From assembly GCA_020137815.1 (NCBI GenBank), contig CM035357.1, positions 4,803,496 to 4,867,495 on the forward strand: a stretch of 64,000 nt of DNA, in the 5' to 3' direction. A program made the translations under genes and the position numbers. Below, in pieces: positions 56,101 to 64,000 of the stretch. The notes beneath the pieces are model-generated. The model searched no databases. It was not told where the DNA came from and saw only the letters and a program-made list of their open reading frames with translations. The first letter of the stretch is position 1. Each line of letters opens with the position of its first letter. Source of the DNA: Hormiphora californensis (lineage: Eukaryota; Ctenophora; Tentaculata; Cydippida; Pleurobrachiidae).

Positions 56101-57634
56101 CTCATCTGTACCCTCATCTGTACCCTCATCTGTACCCTCATCTGTACCCTCATCTGTACCCTCATCTGTACCCTCATCTGTACCCTCATCTGTACCCTCA
56201 TCTGTACCCTCATCTGTACCCTCATCTGTACCCTCATCTGTACCTTCACATGTAACAACTCACATGTAACAACTCACATGTAACAACTCACGTGTAACAT
56301 CTCAAAGGGAAAAGGCAACATGACAACGTGGTGGTTGCCTGAACGCCCCAGAGGAGGAAAGTAGCCCGGCACATTCCCATATTTAGCAAACAGACCTCTG
56401 ACTATCCTGGCCAATGGGCATTTGGCAGCATTTGCTAATGGGGCCAGACCCCACTCTGGTAGATCTAGAAGGAGCCATTTTACCGTTTCAATGGGGTCTG
56501 CTGTCACCATGGAAGACAGGAAGACTAGTTCTAAACTTCTTAAGATTTTGTAGTGTGAGTCTCGAGCAGTGGCACAGGATCAGTTTTCGCATGATTATGA
56601 TATAGTAATCAGCAGGTTTTCAATCACAGTTTAAGGGTTTTTATCATTTTCTGCATCCAGGGGTCACCACACACCAAAGTTAAAATTAAAATTAAAATTT
56701 GACGTTTTTGGTCATAACTCTCCCATTTCTTGGCAAAATTGCTTCATTTTGGGCTTGTTGGAAAGAGGACATCGAGCCCGTTCTGAACAGCTCATGAAAC
56801 TTGAAATCCGCGCAAAGTGCGCGGCGTTACAGTGCAAAATGTGTGCGTTAAAATTTTAAAATTTTAACACACGCATTTTGCGCCTTAACGCCGCGCACTT
56901 TGCGCCGATTTTAAGTTTCTTGAGCTCTTTAGAACGGGCTCGATGCCCTCTTTCCAAAAAACACAAAATGAAGCAATTTTGCCAAGAAATGGGAGAGTTA
57001 TGACCAAAAACGTCAAATTTTAATTTTAATTTTAACTTTGGTGTGTGGTGACCCAAACTTGTTTGATATTTTATCAATTTATAGCATGATTTGATTACTT
57101 TTTTATGCATCCTACCAGGCACTATTCAAATCAACTTATCTCGAACACCTCCCTATCACTGGCATGATATTGATCTTATCTTGGGTGTTTTTTTAAGGGC
57201 AACCATGGTTGATGACAATCCATTATTATCTAAAATCATACTGCCTGATTTCAGCTCTAACCCTGAATTTCTCACAGTATCCCTAACAGCTCCCACTCTT
57301 CCAACAGGGCAAAGGAATCATGGAGACTTGGTGGTTAATGGGGAAAGAAGCAGAGTTGACAGATTCCAATGAGCTGCTGACGAGTATACCGGAACCTACC
57401 CCTACTGCAGCAGCAACGATCCTAAAACCCAAATCATCCATAAAAAGATCAGCTGAGCGACGGAGTTTCAAGCGAGCGGGAAAACCAAAACAACCAAATA
57501 ATACAGACACAGTTATCAATGTTGACAACAATAATGCAGACCAGAACCATGTCATCAAAAACCGTGCAGCGGTGGAAATAAGACCGAACGGATCTCACCA
57601 TAATGGCGCAATGCCGGCAGTCCAAAACTCGTGA
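42543..57634 (+). CDS. Receptor (particulate) guanylyl cyclase, whole gene, 21 coding exons
   Basis: The ATG at 42543 starts [16 protein letters not shown], a signal peptide, and the TGA is at 57632-57634. The model gives about 1,140 residues, the usual size for membrane guanylyl cyclases. Domains in order are: ANF-receptor ligand-binding domain (about 20-460), one membrane helix (about 468-485), kinase-homology domain (about 510-800), coiled dimerisation helix (about 805-845), class III cyclase (about 846-1032) and C-terminal tail. The enzyme converts GTP to cGMP at the plasma membrane when a ligand, usually a peptide, binds outside. Phases agree at every junction except for a choice at 46780/47072. 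Four exon junctions or introns carry unusual repeats, and one intron holds a mobile element with its own gene. A TAG acceptor at about 42434-42436 suggests an upstream 5' UTR exon. Confidence 0.93.
43100..43755. repeat. 30-bp tandem array of a 3' splice-site junction (cyclase exon 3)
   Basis: About 22 units of the type CTCCCTCTCCAGATCTCCTA plus TCCCCCCAAA lead directly into the true junction CTCCAG|ATCTCCTACG at 43755/43756. About half the units keep CAG|ATCTC and half have CAT. The array has no stop codon in the exon 3 frame, so an upstream acceptor would add Pro-rich 10-residue units. Confidence 0.9.
44322..44393. repeat. GGTTACGAA-type hairpin element
   Basis: TTGGTTACGAAATAACCCCT and AGGGGTAACTTCGTAACCAA are inverted around a GC-rich 30-bp centre. 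It lies in the intron just before exon 5 of the cyclase. Confidence 0.85.
44914..45934. repeat. 1.0-kb near-perfect inverted repeat
   Basis: Arms of about 450-490 bp pair around a 40-bp loop near 45412-45452. The arms include CCACCCTACGTAGGCCTACC, CACCTGTATTTTCAG and GAGATAGAGACTTGATTCC with their complements. It lies in the cyclase intron 44774-46193 and has no supported gene. Confidence 0.92.
46840..47060. repeat. 43-bp array running into a cyclase acceptor
   Basis: About five units of CCAATAACACGTGTTCCCCC plus TAAATTTAGAACGTGCCCCCAT. The final, shortened unit ends GTGCCCCCAG, so only there does CAT become CAG, next to the ectodomain exon 9 acceptor region. Confidence 0.8.
47275..53925 (+). 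CDS. Receptor cyclase: membrane helix and kinase-homology domain, exons 10-15
   Basis: Exons: 47275-47416, 47566-47734, 47856-48035, 48159-48293, 48554-48752 and 53754-53925. Exon 10 has the single membrane helix ([16 protein letters not shown]) followed by basic residues. The kinase-homology domain keeps the VAIK-type lysine (VYLKHL) but has HGRLKSCNC where a kinase has HRDLKxxN and DYG where a kinase has DFG. It is therefore a catalytically dead pseudokinase, as in all membrane guanylyl cyclases. WSAPELI and the motif PELI...[15 protein letters not shown] are clear. The 5-kb intron 48753-53753 is almost entirely the inserted element 48820-53662. Without it the intron would be about 150 bp, like its neighbours. 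Confidence 0.93.
48317..48489. repeat. Pogo-like MITE, 172 bp
   Basis: Close relative of the copy at 15980, with the internal ladder ACCCCGATTTACCGG and the right TIR TAAATCGGGGTCCGACTG followed by TA. It lies in the cyclase intron between exons 13 and 14. Confidence 0.85.
48820..49774. repeat. Left foldback end of the peptide-gene element
   Basis: Arms 48820-49166 and 49446-49774 are near-perfect complements around a 280-bp loop of more diverged GTCTAGACAACG repeats. Internal units include GACGGTATCAGACGGTCTCT. Confidence 0.92.
49964..49969 (-). promoter_or_regulatory. Poly(A) signal of the ten-cysteine peptide gene
   Basis: AATAAA on the minus strand about 150 nt after the stop codon at 50116, still inside the element and before its left foldback end. 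Confidence 0.55.
50116..52749 (-). CDS. Secreted ten-cysteine peptide, two exons, inside the foldback element
   Basis: Exon 1 (52689-52749) starts at an ATG and encodes [20 protein letters not shown], a strong signal peptide, ending with a GTAAGA donor in phase 1. Exon 2 (50116-50285) begins after TTTATTTCAG, matches phase, and encodes about 55 residues to a TAA. The mature part has ten cysteines in the order CC-x3-C-x3-C-x6-C-x11-C-x5-C-x6-C-x2-C-x6-C, six Trp, and the core [10 protein letters not shown]. It is 76 residues before cleavage. A TATA-like box and an AATAAA signal sit at the expected places. It is antisense to the host receptor cyclase. The disulfide-rich fold is not assigned to a known family. 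It could be a hormone, a defence peptide or a toxin-like knottin; the sequence does not decide. Confidence 0.85.
51066..51268. repeat. Hairpin with perfect 71-bp arms around a tRNA-like core
   Basis: Arms 51066-51136 and 51198-51268 are perfect complements (TCTGAATAAAGAG ... GACCGGGAAT). The 61-nt loop plus the right arm forms the tRNA-like sequence at 51139-51213, so the 3' half of the tRNA is also present upstream in inverted form. Confidence 0.92.
51139..51213 (+). other. tRNA-like sequence (pseudo-tRNA or SINE head)
   Basis: 75 nt that can fold as a cloverleaf: acceptor GGTTTGG/TCAAACC, D-arm GCT/AGC with GG in the loop, anticodon stem CCGAG/CTCTG with four of five pairs, and T-arm CCTGG/CCCGG around TTCAATT. 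Box A-like (TAGCTTAGTGG) and box B-like (GGTTCAATTCC) promoter sequences are present. Position 33 is A instead of the invariant T, and there are mismatches in two stems, so it is probably not a working tRNA. Confidence 0.5.
51512..51639. repeat. Hairpin element with about 58-bp arms
   Basis: GTGAGAAAGTTT...ACGTGGTTTTTATTG and its near-perfect complement are separated by a 10-nt loop (TAGAAGAACG region). It lies in the peptide gene intron. Confidence 0.9.
51878..52654. mobile_element. 777-bp non-autonomous element with TA duplication
   Basis: The terminal inverted repeats GGGTAAGCTGGGGT and its complement are extended by an imperfect GGCCCAC match and flanked by TA. It is rich in GGGGCAAAGTGGCCCA-type internal repeats, with a central inverted pair near 52280-52360. 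It has no transposase and lies in the intron of the peptide gene, 34 bp from the exon 1 donor. Confidence 0.85.
52833..52840 (-). promoter_or_regulatory. TATA-like box of the ten-cysteine peptide gene
   Basis: The minus strand reads CCTTTAAATAGGGG, about 84 bp upstream of the ATG at 52749. A start site about 25-30 bp downstream would leave a 5' UTR of roughly 55-60 nt. This is the clearest core promoter in the window. Confidence 0.55.
52845..53090. repeat. Tandem duplication upstream of the peptide gene
   Basis: Two copies of about 115 bp share ACTCTCCAATATGGCAACATGG, CTGTCTCCTTAGAGAACCAATGG and GTGAAAAATATTAAGC. The position just upstream of the TATA-like box makes it a candidate promoter-proximal region. 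Confidence 0.8.
53150..53662. repeat. Right foldback end of the peptide-gene element
   Basis: A diverged copy of the left end, with CGTCGCGAAGTTGAGA and its complement TCTCAACTTCGCGACG as internal arms. The last 62 bp match the left terminus inverted with one mismatch. Confidence 0.88.
54081..55664 (+). CDS. Receptor cyclase: dimerisation helix and guanylyl cyclase catalytic domain, exons 16-20
   Basis: Exons: 54081-54221, 54313-54436, 54547-54652, 54822-54959 and 55474-55664. Exon 16 is the coiled helix ([20 protein letters not shown], then LLCRMLPK). The catalytic core has both metal aspartates (SDIVGFTDL, about D872; GDAYMVVSG, about D916). It also has the guanine-selecting Glu in KVETIGD (about E912) and Cys in RYCLFGD (about C984), and the transition-state Asn and Arg in NTASRMES. 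It is therefore expected to be an active guanylyl, not adenylyl, cyclase working as a dimer. The intron before exon 20 is a 30-bp array of the acceptor junction. Confidence 0.95.
55172..55473. repeat. 30-bp tandem array of a 3' splice site (cyclase exon 20)
   Basis: Ten units of TTCCTAACCTCACCTGCTCT plus CCCAGGTCCC. Each carries a branch-point-like CCTAACC, a pyrimidine tract and, in seven of ten, CAG|GTCCC. Three units have CTGTTC in place of CAGGTC. The last unit is the real acceptor at 55473/55474. Confidence 0.95.
55845..56245. repeat. 12-bp tandem array
   Basis: About 33 copies of CTCATCTGTACC, with rare TTCATC and TCTTTACC variants, in the last cyclase intron. It is open in several frames on both strands. 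Confidence 0.97.
56661..57053. repeat. 393-bp foldback without spacer
   Basis: Near-perfect inverted arms of about 196 bp begin GGGTCACCACACACCAAAG and meet at TTTTAAAATTTTAAAATTTT. Part of the arm (GTCATAACTC, ATTTCTTGGCAAAATTG, GGAAAGAGGACATCGAGC) is related to 50325-50410 inside the peptide-gene element. Confidence 0.92.
57308..57634 (+). CDS. Receptor cyclase: last catalytic strand and basic C-terminal tail, exon 21
   Basis: It opens [13 protein letters not shown], the conserved end of the cyclase domain (the family has GKGxxxTYWL). A low-complexity tail rich in Lys, Arg, Pro, Asn and Ser follows to the stop at 57634. The frame is phase 0 from exon 20. The 1.64-kb intron upstream holds a 12-bp array and a foldback element. 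Confidence 0.92.
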   Translation, partial: GKGIMETWWLMGKEAELTDSNELLTSIPEPTPTAAATILKPKSSIKRSAERRSFKRAGKPKQPNNTDTVINVDNNNADQNHVIKNRAAVEIRPNGSHHNGAMPAVQNS

Positions 57635-59003
57635 AGTGGTGTATCAGTGATATATGTATTTTTCTTAATGTTCATATGTTGAGTAACACATGTGTGTGTC
57701 AGTGAGCGTGTGAGAATTGTGTTAAATATGTGACATATGTGTAATGTGTTAAGAGTTCTGTTTTTATCTCTTTTAAATCTGGTGTGTTTGATTTATCATT
57801 GATAAATATCAAGGTTACCGGAAAAGTTTGGCACAGTAACTTAACCATGACACTGACAATTTTCCCGATCTCCACTGAAAATTCGGCCGCCATCCAGTTG
57901 CCAATATTATCATGTTCTTACGATGGCTGGAGAGAAGGTTTTGAGTGATGAGATATGGTCAAGAAACGGTGCAATTGAGGGAGGTACAAATCGCCGGCGC
58001 CCGAAATTTGGCGTTTTGCGCCATAATATGGTATATGATATACATAGCTCCGTCATTTATTCACAAATCTACCACTTTGAGGGTTAATGACTGGATGGCA
58101 CAAATAAATAACATGATTTAAATACAATTTATATATTTATTACGCATGTTTTATAATTTTCTTTGGAGGGCGCTATCTATTAATAACTGCGCTGCATTTA
58201 AAAATGCGCGTCAAACTTCAATTTTCTTCTGTGCGCGCGCTCAAACATGCATTCAAAATTTCAGAATTCTAAAGTCGGATTTTTTGAAGTTGTCACCCCC
58301 CTTCTCGTGCGCGGAATGTTTTTGCGCGTCACATCACATGTTAACGTGTGGTGTGCGCGTCAAAATTGATAAATTTCACACGCGCGGTCATTTTGGGGTG
58401 ACAACTTCAAAAAATCCGACTTTAAATCTTGCAAAGACTCACATTTTCAAAATTTTACGTTAATTATTGCTACAGACGTGAGACGATATTAGTTTAATTT
58501 TATACACGTATTTTGAATTTTATACTTTATAGCCCGCAACAACTGATCCTTTCAATATCTGACTGCTAAAGTTGAAAATTATGACCGGTTTTCCGTTTTG
58601 TATAAGCCAAAATCAGGCTGAAAGTCGCACAGACCCCTGCACCCCACTGCATCAGTTTCCTTTCACTATGCTGTCAGTTTCCAGCGATCCTAAACATGGC
58701 ATGAATCTGCCTTAATTTGATAATTAGCAAATTGTTCTCATTCCTTCAGCATTCTCATTTTTACTTTTTCTATTGCGTCATTTTTCCCAAGTCATTTTTC
58801 TCAAGTTCAAATTCACATTTGCCGCATAAGAAGGCTGGCTTAAGAGCTCTGGCGTTTTAATTATGAGTTTTTTTTTCTCTGTTTTTTTGCGTTTATCTCT
58901 TAGCTATATTAAGTCAATTTGCAGGGTATCAAATGTAACAATTGAATTGAATTGAATTGACAGCAGATTGAATTTAGATATTTTAAGTTAATCTCTTTTA
59001 GGA
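57635..59003. other. Interval between the cyclase and the PX-SH3 gene, first duplicate copy
   Basis: After the cyclase stop there is about 280 bp of unique AT-rich sequence (3' UTR, no AATAAA noticed). From about 57920 the sequence is the first copy of the PX-SH3 5' flank, repeated at about 60200. It contains a hairpin insertion at 58270-58424. Confidence 0.7.
58270..58424. mobile_element. MITE present only in the first duplicate copy
   Basis: The inverted ends AAGTCGGATTTTTTGAAGTT and its complement enclose GTCACCCC...GGGGTGAC. The second copy has the empty site (TCAGAATCTTGCAAAGACTC near 60631). Confidence 0.85.
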
Positions 59004-59235
59004 ATGCCAAAGGTCAGTCGAATACCCTGCCGATTATACGGCAAGGTTTCGGAAGTCAACTTGGCTGATGATATTAAGAAGGTTGAAAAGCCGAAGAAGC
59101 AATGTTTCTACCAAATTGATGTGTTGTGGAGCGGAGGAGAGGATAGGAGAGTTTTTAGAACGTATGATCAGATTCAGGAGTTTTCTTCCTCAATTGGGTC
59201 AATAGCAAGAGAAATGGGGATGCCCAAGTTGCCAG
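59004..59235 (+). pseudogene. Duplicate first PX exon (copy 1)
   Basis: It encodes the same 77 residues as the exon at 61063, starting MPKVSRIPCRLYGKVSEV, with a GTAATT donor at the same place. Only two base differences from copy 2 were seen, both synonymous. Its downstream exon 2 is absent before the second copy. It is therefore an alternative first exon, a partial duplicate, or an assembly artefact from two haplotypes. Confidence 0.7.
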
Positions 59236-59369
59236 GTAATTGTGCCCTAAAATTAATCTTACATTAGTTGGTGTATCAGTAACTGATATATTCAGTTTCT
59301 TGCTGATTGTTCAGTGTTGCTAGTCAGTCTATTGCAACCAATTACCCGGCAGGTGAGTAGAACTTCGCT

Positions 59370-59480
59370 CCTAATAAAAGGCTGCAATAAAAGGCTGCAA
59401 TAAAAGGCTGCAGAAAAAGGCTGCAGAAAAAGGCTGCAATAAAAGGCTGTAATAAAAGGCTGCAATAAAAGGCTGCAATG
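59370..59480. repeat. 13-bp tandem repeat
   Basis: About eight copies of AATAAAAGGCTGC with AGAAAAAGGCTGC variants, just after the first duplicate PX exon. Confidence 0.9.
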
Positions 59481-59625
59481 GATCACGTATCCAACTGGAC
59501 TAAAGCGGGGGATAGACCGAATCGTCCTCCCCTAATAGTGTTTCGTTTCACGTATCGGTCTCTACCATAAGCGGTAGAGAGACCGAATCACCCGCCCCTA
59601 ATTATAGTGATTCGTGCCATGTATC

Positions 59626-60205
59626 CACTAGGGGGGGGAAAAAGAGTTTTGGGGGGGGGAAAAGAAAAATTTATTAGTATAGGTACAAAATTATGAATGA
59701 AGAGATAAAAATTTTTCCTTTTGAAATCTTAACCCGGGGCTAAGGCAAGGGGGAAAAAAAGGGGGGGGGGAAAAAGGGGGGGGAAAAGGGAAGAAGGGAA
59801 AAAGGGGGGGGGAAAAAGGGGAAAGGGGAAAGAGAGAAAAGGGTTTTCTCCTTTTTTTAAAAGGGGTTTTTGGGGAAAAAAAGAAAGGGGAAATTTCGGG
59901 GGTTTTTAAAAGTTTTCTTTTTGGGGGGTGTTTAAAGAAAAATTTAAACATGGGGGTGAAAAAAACTTTCCCATTTTTAAAAAAATTTTGTACAAGCTGC
60001 AAAAAATTTAAAAAAATTTTTACAAGTTTTTTAAAAGGGGAAAAAAATTTTAAAAGGGGGGTGGGGGGGGTTAAAATAAAAATTTTTTTTTTAATTTTCT
60101 TTTTTGGGGGTTTGCCCACACGTCTTCTTTACCCCGAAAAAATTTTCCCCCGCCCAAAAAATTTTCCCAAACCCAAAAAGGGAGTGCAAAATAAAGGGGG
60201 AGAGA
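59626..60205. other. Homopolymer-inflated stretch, probable sequencing artefact
   Basis: Almost every run of G, A or T is expanded (GGGGGGGG, AAAAAA, TTTTTTTT alternate), unlike anything else in the window. It sits exactly at the junction between the two duplicate copies. The Lys/Phe-rich ORFs across it should be ignored. Confidence 0.75.
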
Positions 60206-60346
60206 GGCTTGAGTGATGAGATATGGTCAAGAAACGGTGCAATTGGGGGAAGGTACAAATCGCCGGCGCCCGAAATTTGGCGTTTTTCGCCATAGCTCCG
60301 TCATTTATTCACAAATATACCACTTTGAGGGTTATTGACTGGATGG

Positions 60347-60469
60347 TAAAGTGCGTTTCAAACGACTTGACCTGAGATTCCTGGAAATTCAGGATTTCCC
60401 CTTTGTAAATACACGCGCAATGCGCCAAATTCCAAGAATTACGGGTCAAGTCGCTTGAAACGGACTTTA
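60347..60469. mobile_element. MITE present only in the second duplicate copy
   Basis: The ends AAAGTGCGTTTCAAACGACT and AGTCGCTTGAAACGGACTTT are imperfect inverted repeats flanked by TA. The first copy has the empty site (GACTGGATGGCACAAATAAA near 58090). Confidence 0.85.
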
Positions 60470-61062
60470 CAAATAAATAACATGATTTAAATACAATTTA
60501 TAGATTTATTATGCATGTTTTGTAATTTTCTTTGGAGGGCGCTATCTATTGATAACTGCGCTGCATTAAAAAATGCGCGTCAAACTTCAATTTTCTTCTG
60601 TGCGCGCGCTCAAACATGCATTCAAAATTTCAGAATCTTGCAAAGACTCAAATTTTCAAAATTTTACGAGAATTTTTGCTACAGACATGAGACGATTTTA
60701 GTTTAATTTTTATACACGTATTATGAATTTTATACTTTATAGCCCGCAACAACTTATCCTTTCAATATCTGATTGCTAAAACTGAAAATTATGAACGGTT
60801 TTCCGTTTTGTATAAGCCTAAATCAGGCTGAAAGTCGCACAGACTGAGACCCCTGCACCCAATTGCATCAGTTTCCTTTTAGTATGCTGTCAGTTTCTAG
60901 CGATCCTAAACATGACATGAATCTGCCTTAATTTGGTTAATAGCAGCGTTGTTCTCATTCCTTCAGCATTCTCATTTTTACTTTTTCTATTGCGTCATTT
61001 TTCTCAAGTTTGAATTCACTCAACCGATTGAAGTTAGATTTTTAAGATAATCTCTTTTAGGA

Positions 61063-62756
61063 ATGCCAAAGGTCAGTCGAATACCCTGCCGATTATACGG
61101 CAAGGTTTCGGAGGTCAACTTGGCTGATGATATTAAGAAGGTTGAAAAGCCGAAGAAGCAATGTTTCTACCAAATTGATGTGTTGTGGAGCGGAGGAGAG
61201 GATAGGAGAGTTTTTAGAACGTATGATCAGATTCAGGAGTTTTCTTCCTCAATTGGGTCAATAGCAAGAGAAATGGGCATGCCCAAGTTGCCAGGTAATT
61301 GTGCCCTAAAATTAATCTTACATTAGTTGGTGTATCATTAACTGATATATTCAGTTTCTTGTTGATTGTTCAGTGTTGCTAGTCAGCCTATTGCAACCAA
61401 TTACCCTGTATAAAACCAGGATTTATCGTTGCAGCTAAACGGCCGTTCGAACGGACAGGATCTGAGTCCTATGTGATCAAGAGGTTTCCGGAGGTCAAAC
61501 AGTTTATTGATTGTGTAATGGCGTTACCCCCTTACATTCTACAAAGTGATGGATTTGTATGGTTCTGGGAACAGAATCTGGAGGACCAGAAACTTGCCCA
61601 ACTGAGCAATGAAAATAATGATACGGTTAGTTTGGTATCCATGGATAAATTATTAGTTAGTTAGTCGTGAACTCAACACCTAGCAGCTTATGTAGTAGTG
61701 TCAATGGTGACAATCTTTTCCGTGTTGACTATTAGCCAGTACCTCTCTCTCCCCATCTCTCTCTCTCTCAGCCCATCGCTCCGTCTTTATTTCTTCTTGC
61801 ATATACTTGCTACAAATTAAGAAGCCACTACAGTCGGACCCCGATTTAACGGCCCCCGATTTAACGGCAGTAAAATCTTCCCCCGATATAGAAAATCAAC
61901 CGTATTTGACCCCGAGTTAGCGGAAACCCCGATTTAACGGACAAAACCCTTTCCCCCGAGGGTGCCGTTAAATCGGGTTCCGACTGTACTATACAAAAGT
62001 CTATAACAATAAGTTCCGTGTACTCCAGTCGGAAGAAGATTACCTCACCATTTAATCTGCTTATAATAAACAATTAAATCCTCTCCATCTTTGCTCTGAT
62101 GAATCCTCACCTTGCCTTGCTTGGCTCTGGCCTGTCTCAGCTCTGGTCTCACATGCAGTGTGAGCTACACTGTACACAACCCCATCAGTGTCCCCCCCCC
62201 CCCCACACACATAATAACACACATTCTCCCCACAGAGAGGACTGCCAGAAACAGACTACATCTGCGTCTGCACTGCCCTGGCATCTTTCGAGGGTTCAAT
62301 GACAGATCACCCTGGCCTAAAGGGACTGACAATAAGAGAGGGAGATGTCATCTATGTGCTGAGAATGGCTGACTGTCCTAACGGATTCTGGATGGTAAGT
62401 AGGTCTCAAGATTCTGCGTCGCCCAGTTTTATATTTGCTGTACTTTAGGGGGCTGGATTGGTATATAAATAGTTGGTGGGATCGCCAACAAGGGTGGCAG
62501 TTACAGGACATGGTACTGTGAACGTGTTTAGATCTCTACATTAGTAACTTTACTCATTCACTATCTGTCTCTCAACTTTTTCAATAACAAGTCGTTAGTA
62601 TTGTTAATCACATTCCTCTATCTAATGCTATTTGCCATCCGATGCCCCCTGCTGGGATTAGGTGTGAGGGGGAGACACCCCAATATACCCCCACCTAATT
62701 AACTGCTACCACACCTTCTCCTGCACACTAAAAACACACCCCTCTCTCTCTCTCTT

Positions 62757-62828
<72 letters not shown>

Positions 62829-63956
62829 CCCCATCTAATTGCACAGGACTGGTTAATGCTAATTGGGATAGGAATGTAGCTCCAAAATGCAAGCGCTCCT
62901 GGGGCTGGGTGGTCATTCTCTCCTTAGTCCTTGCACAACTCGGCTGCAGTTCATCATAACCTCCCAATAATGATAACTTGCCTGCGTTACCCCTTTAGAG
63001 AACATAACAGATGTTAGAACTTTTCTCCTGGGGCACGGTGAGAGAGGGTCGATAATGTATATCAAATATCCCGCTTTACACCTATCTATTTTCCCAGGTT
63101 CGTAACGTGTTTGGAAGTGAAGGGTACGTTCCACTGACAGCCCTCAGAGTGGACGAAGAATCAGGGCGGAGGTTGGGTAGATCAGTCAGCAAAGTTAATA
63201 TCATGAAAAGTGCAGAAAATCTGGCAGACAAACGACGCCAAAGTTCACGATTGGATTTGCTACGATCTGCTGGTAAGTTTGTGAATTGTGTTTTGTTCGT
63301 TGTAACTGTCTAAAAAACGGGCAGCCTTCGGGGCTATGTCAAATATTGATTCTCTCTATTTCTCTCTCTCTCTTTATTTCTCATATAATGCTCTCTCTTG
63401 ACCCACATATATCTCTAATTTCCTCATCCTTACACACGACAAGCACACCTTGCGACTAAGACTCTCCTCTCGCTGACTTCACGTAACGCGCGGTGACTTT
63501 CTTGTGAGATGTTCGTTTCAATGTCGCGCGCCGCCCACCCTTGGCGGTCAAATCAAACTCTCGGTCTCCTGGATCTATCTCTCTATCTATCTCCTCTATC
63601 TCTCCCTCTATCTCTCCCTCTATCTCTGTCTTCTATGATCCCACTTGGAACCTTTGTAAAGTCGATTATGTGCGATAGTAAACCAACTATCAGGTTCCAC
63701 TAAACCTCCACCCTCTCTTCCAGAAAACTTGAACGATAGAAGAAGATCTCGAGGAGCCCCAGGTGGGGGAATGGGTATCCCTGGATCGGGTATGATGGGA
63801 TCACCACCACTCTCTCGAACACTCCGGGACTTGAATGCGAGTGTTAGAAACTTTATGGAACCACCACCAGCCGCTGGATCTCGCAGGAGATCAGGGCGAC
63901 AGATCAACCATCACATGTCCCAAAGTTATATGCACGATGATCGACAGGTGAATTAA
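61063..63956 (+). CDS. PX-SH3 adaptor, p47phox/SH3PXD2-like
   Basis: Exons: 61063-61294, 61435-61625, 62236-62394, 63098-63272 and 63724-63956, with phases agreeing. The PX domain (residues 1 to about 135) has the RRVFRTYDQIQEF phosphoinositide-binding basic motif, a proline-rich LPAKRPF, and the helix VKQFIDCVMALPPYILQS. The last of these is typical of NADPH-oxidase organisers and Tks (SH3PXD2) proteins. An SH3 domain follows (about 140-210: ALASFEG, LTIREGDVIYVL, GFWMVRN, EGYVPLTAL), then a basic Ser/Arg/Gly-rich tail. It would bind membrane phosphoinositides and proline-rich partners. The frame closes in TAA at 63954-63956. However, CAG|GTGAAT at 63947/63948 could be a donor, so the gene may continue past the window. 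Confidence 0.85.
61831..61986. repeat. Pogo-like MITE
   Basis: The TIR CAGTCGGACCCCGATTTAAC and its complement are flanked by TA, with internal ladder repeats. It lies in the PX-SH3 intron between exons 2 and 3. Confidence 0.88.
62741..62828. repeat. CT microsatellite
   Basis: CT run with TTTCTC interruptions in the PX-SH3 intron between exons 3 and 4. Confidence 0.95.
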
Positions 63957-64000
63957 TTAGTTAACTATCCCTTAATTATTTAGTATTAGTTTATTAAGGC

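Noticed and set aside
55732-56283. Highly repetitive ORFs in several frames on both strands
   Set aside because: They come from the 12-bp array in the last cyclase intron, which lacks stops in several frames.
59691-60216. Lys/Phe/Pro-rich ORFs
   Set aside because: They arise from the homopolymer-inflated, probably erroneous stretch.

Overview
The window is animal (metazoan) nuclear DNA, not bacterial. It has many small spliced exons with GT-AG introns, AATAAA signals, long GA/CT microsatellites, dispersed inverted-repeat elements, and animal-specific proteins. The species cannot be read from the sequence. A non-bilaterian or other invertebrate with compact introns fits best. All exon models here were built by hand from splice signals, frame continuity and protein family knowledge.

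Layout. (1) Minus strand, 33251 down to 1015: one gene of about 74 exons for an adhesion GPCR of about 3,550 residues. In order it has a signal peptide, a long series of Ig-like modules, a CCP/hormone-receptor-like module, a GAIN domain with GPS, seven membrane helices, and a Lys/Glu-rich tail. (2) 33252-42542: a gene-poor stretch of microsatellites, a 163-bp satellite and inverted repeats. (3) Plus strand, 42543-57634: a 21-exon receptor guanylyl cyclase of about 1,140 residues, with an ANF-receptor ectodomain, one membrane helix, a kinase-homology pseudokinase, a dimerisation helix and a class III cyclase with guanylyl-specific residues. (4) Inside one intron of that gene (48820-53662) lies a 4.84-kb foldback element with long terminal inverted repeats and a perfect 9-bp target-site duplication. 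It carries, on the minus strand, a complete two-exon gene for a secreted peptide with ten cysteines. (5) Plus strand, 57.9-63.96 kb: a PX-SH3 adaptor of the p47phox/SH3PXD2 type. Its 5' flank and first coding exon are present twice.

Two themes stand out. First, four tandem arrays sit exactly on splice junctions (one 5' splice site, three 3' splice sites), mostly with 30-bp units, so each junction is repeated as a row of decoys. Two other donors have fresh two-copy duplications. Second, foldback elements are very dense. Two of them share the terminus GGCAATTT and make about 9-bp target duplications, and the one in the cyclase intron carries the peptide gene. The GPCR, the receptor cyclase and the PX-SH3 adaptor are all signalling proteins, but nothing in the sequence shows that they act together.
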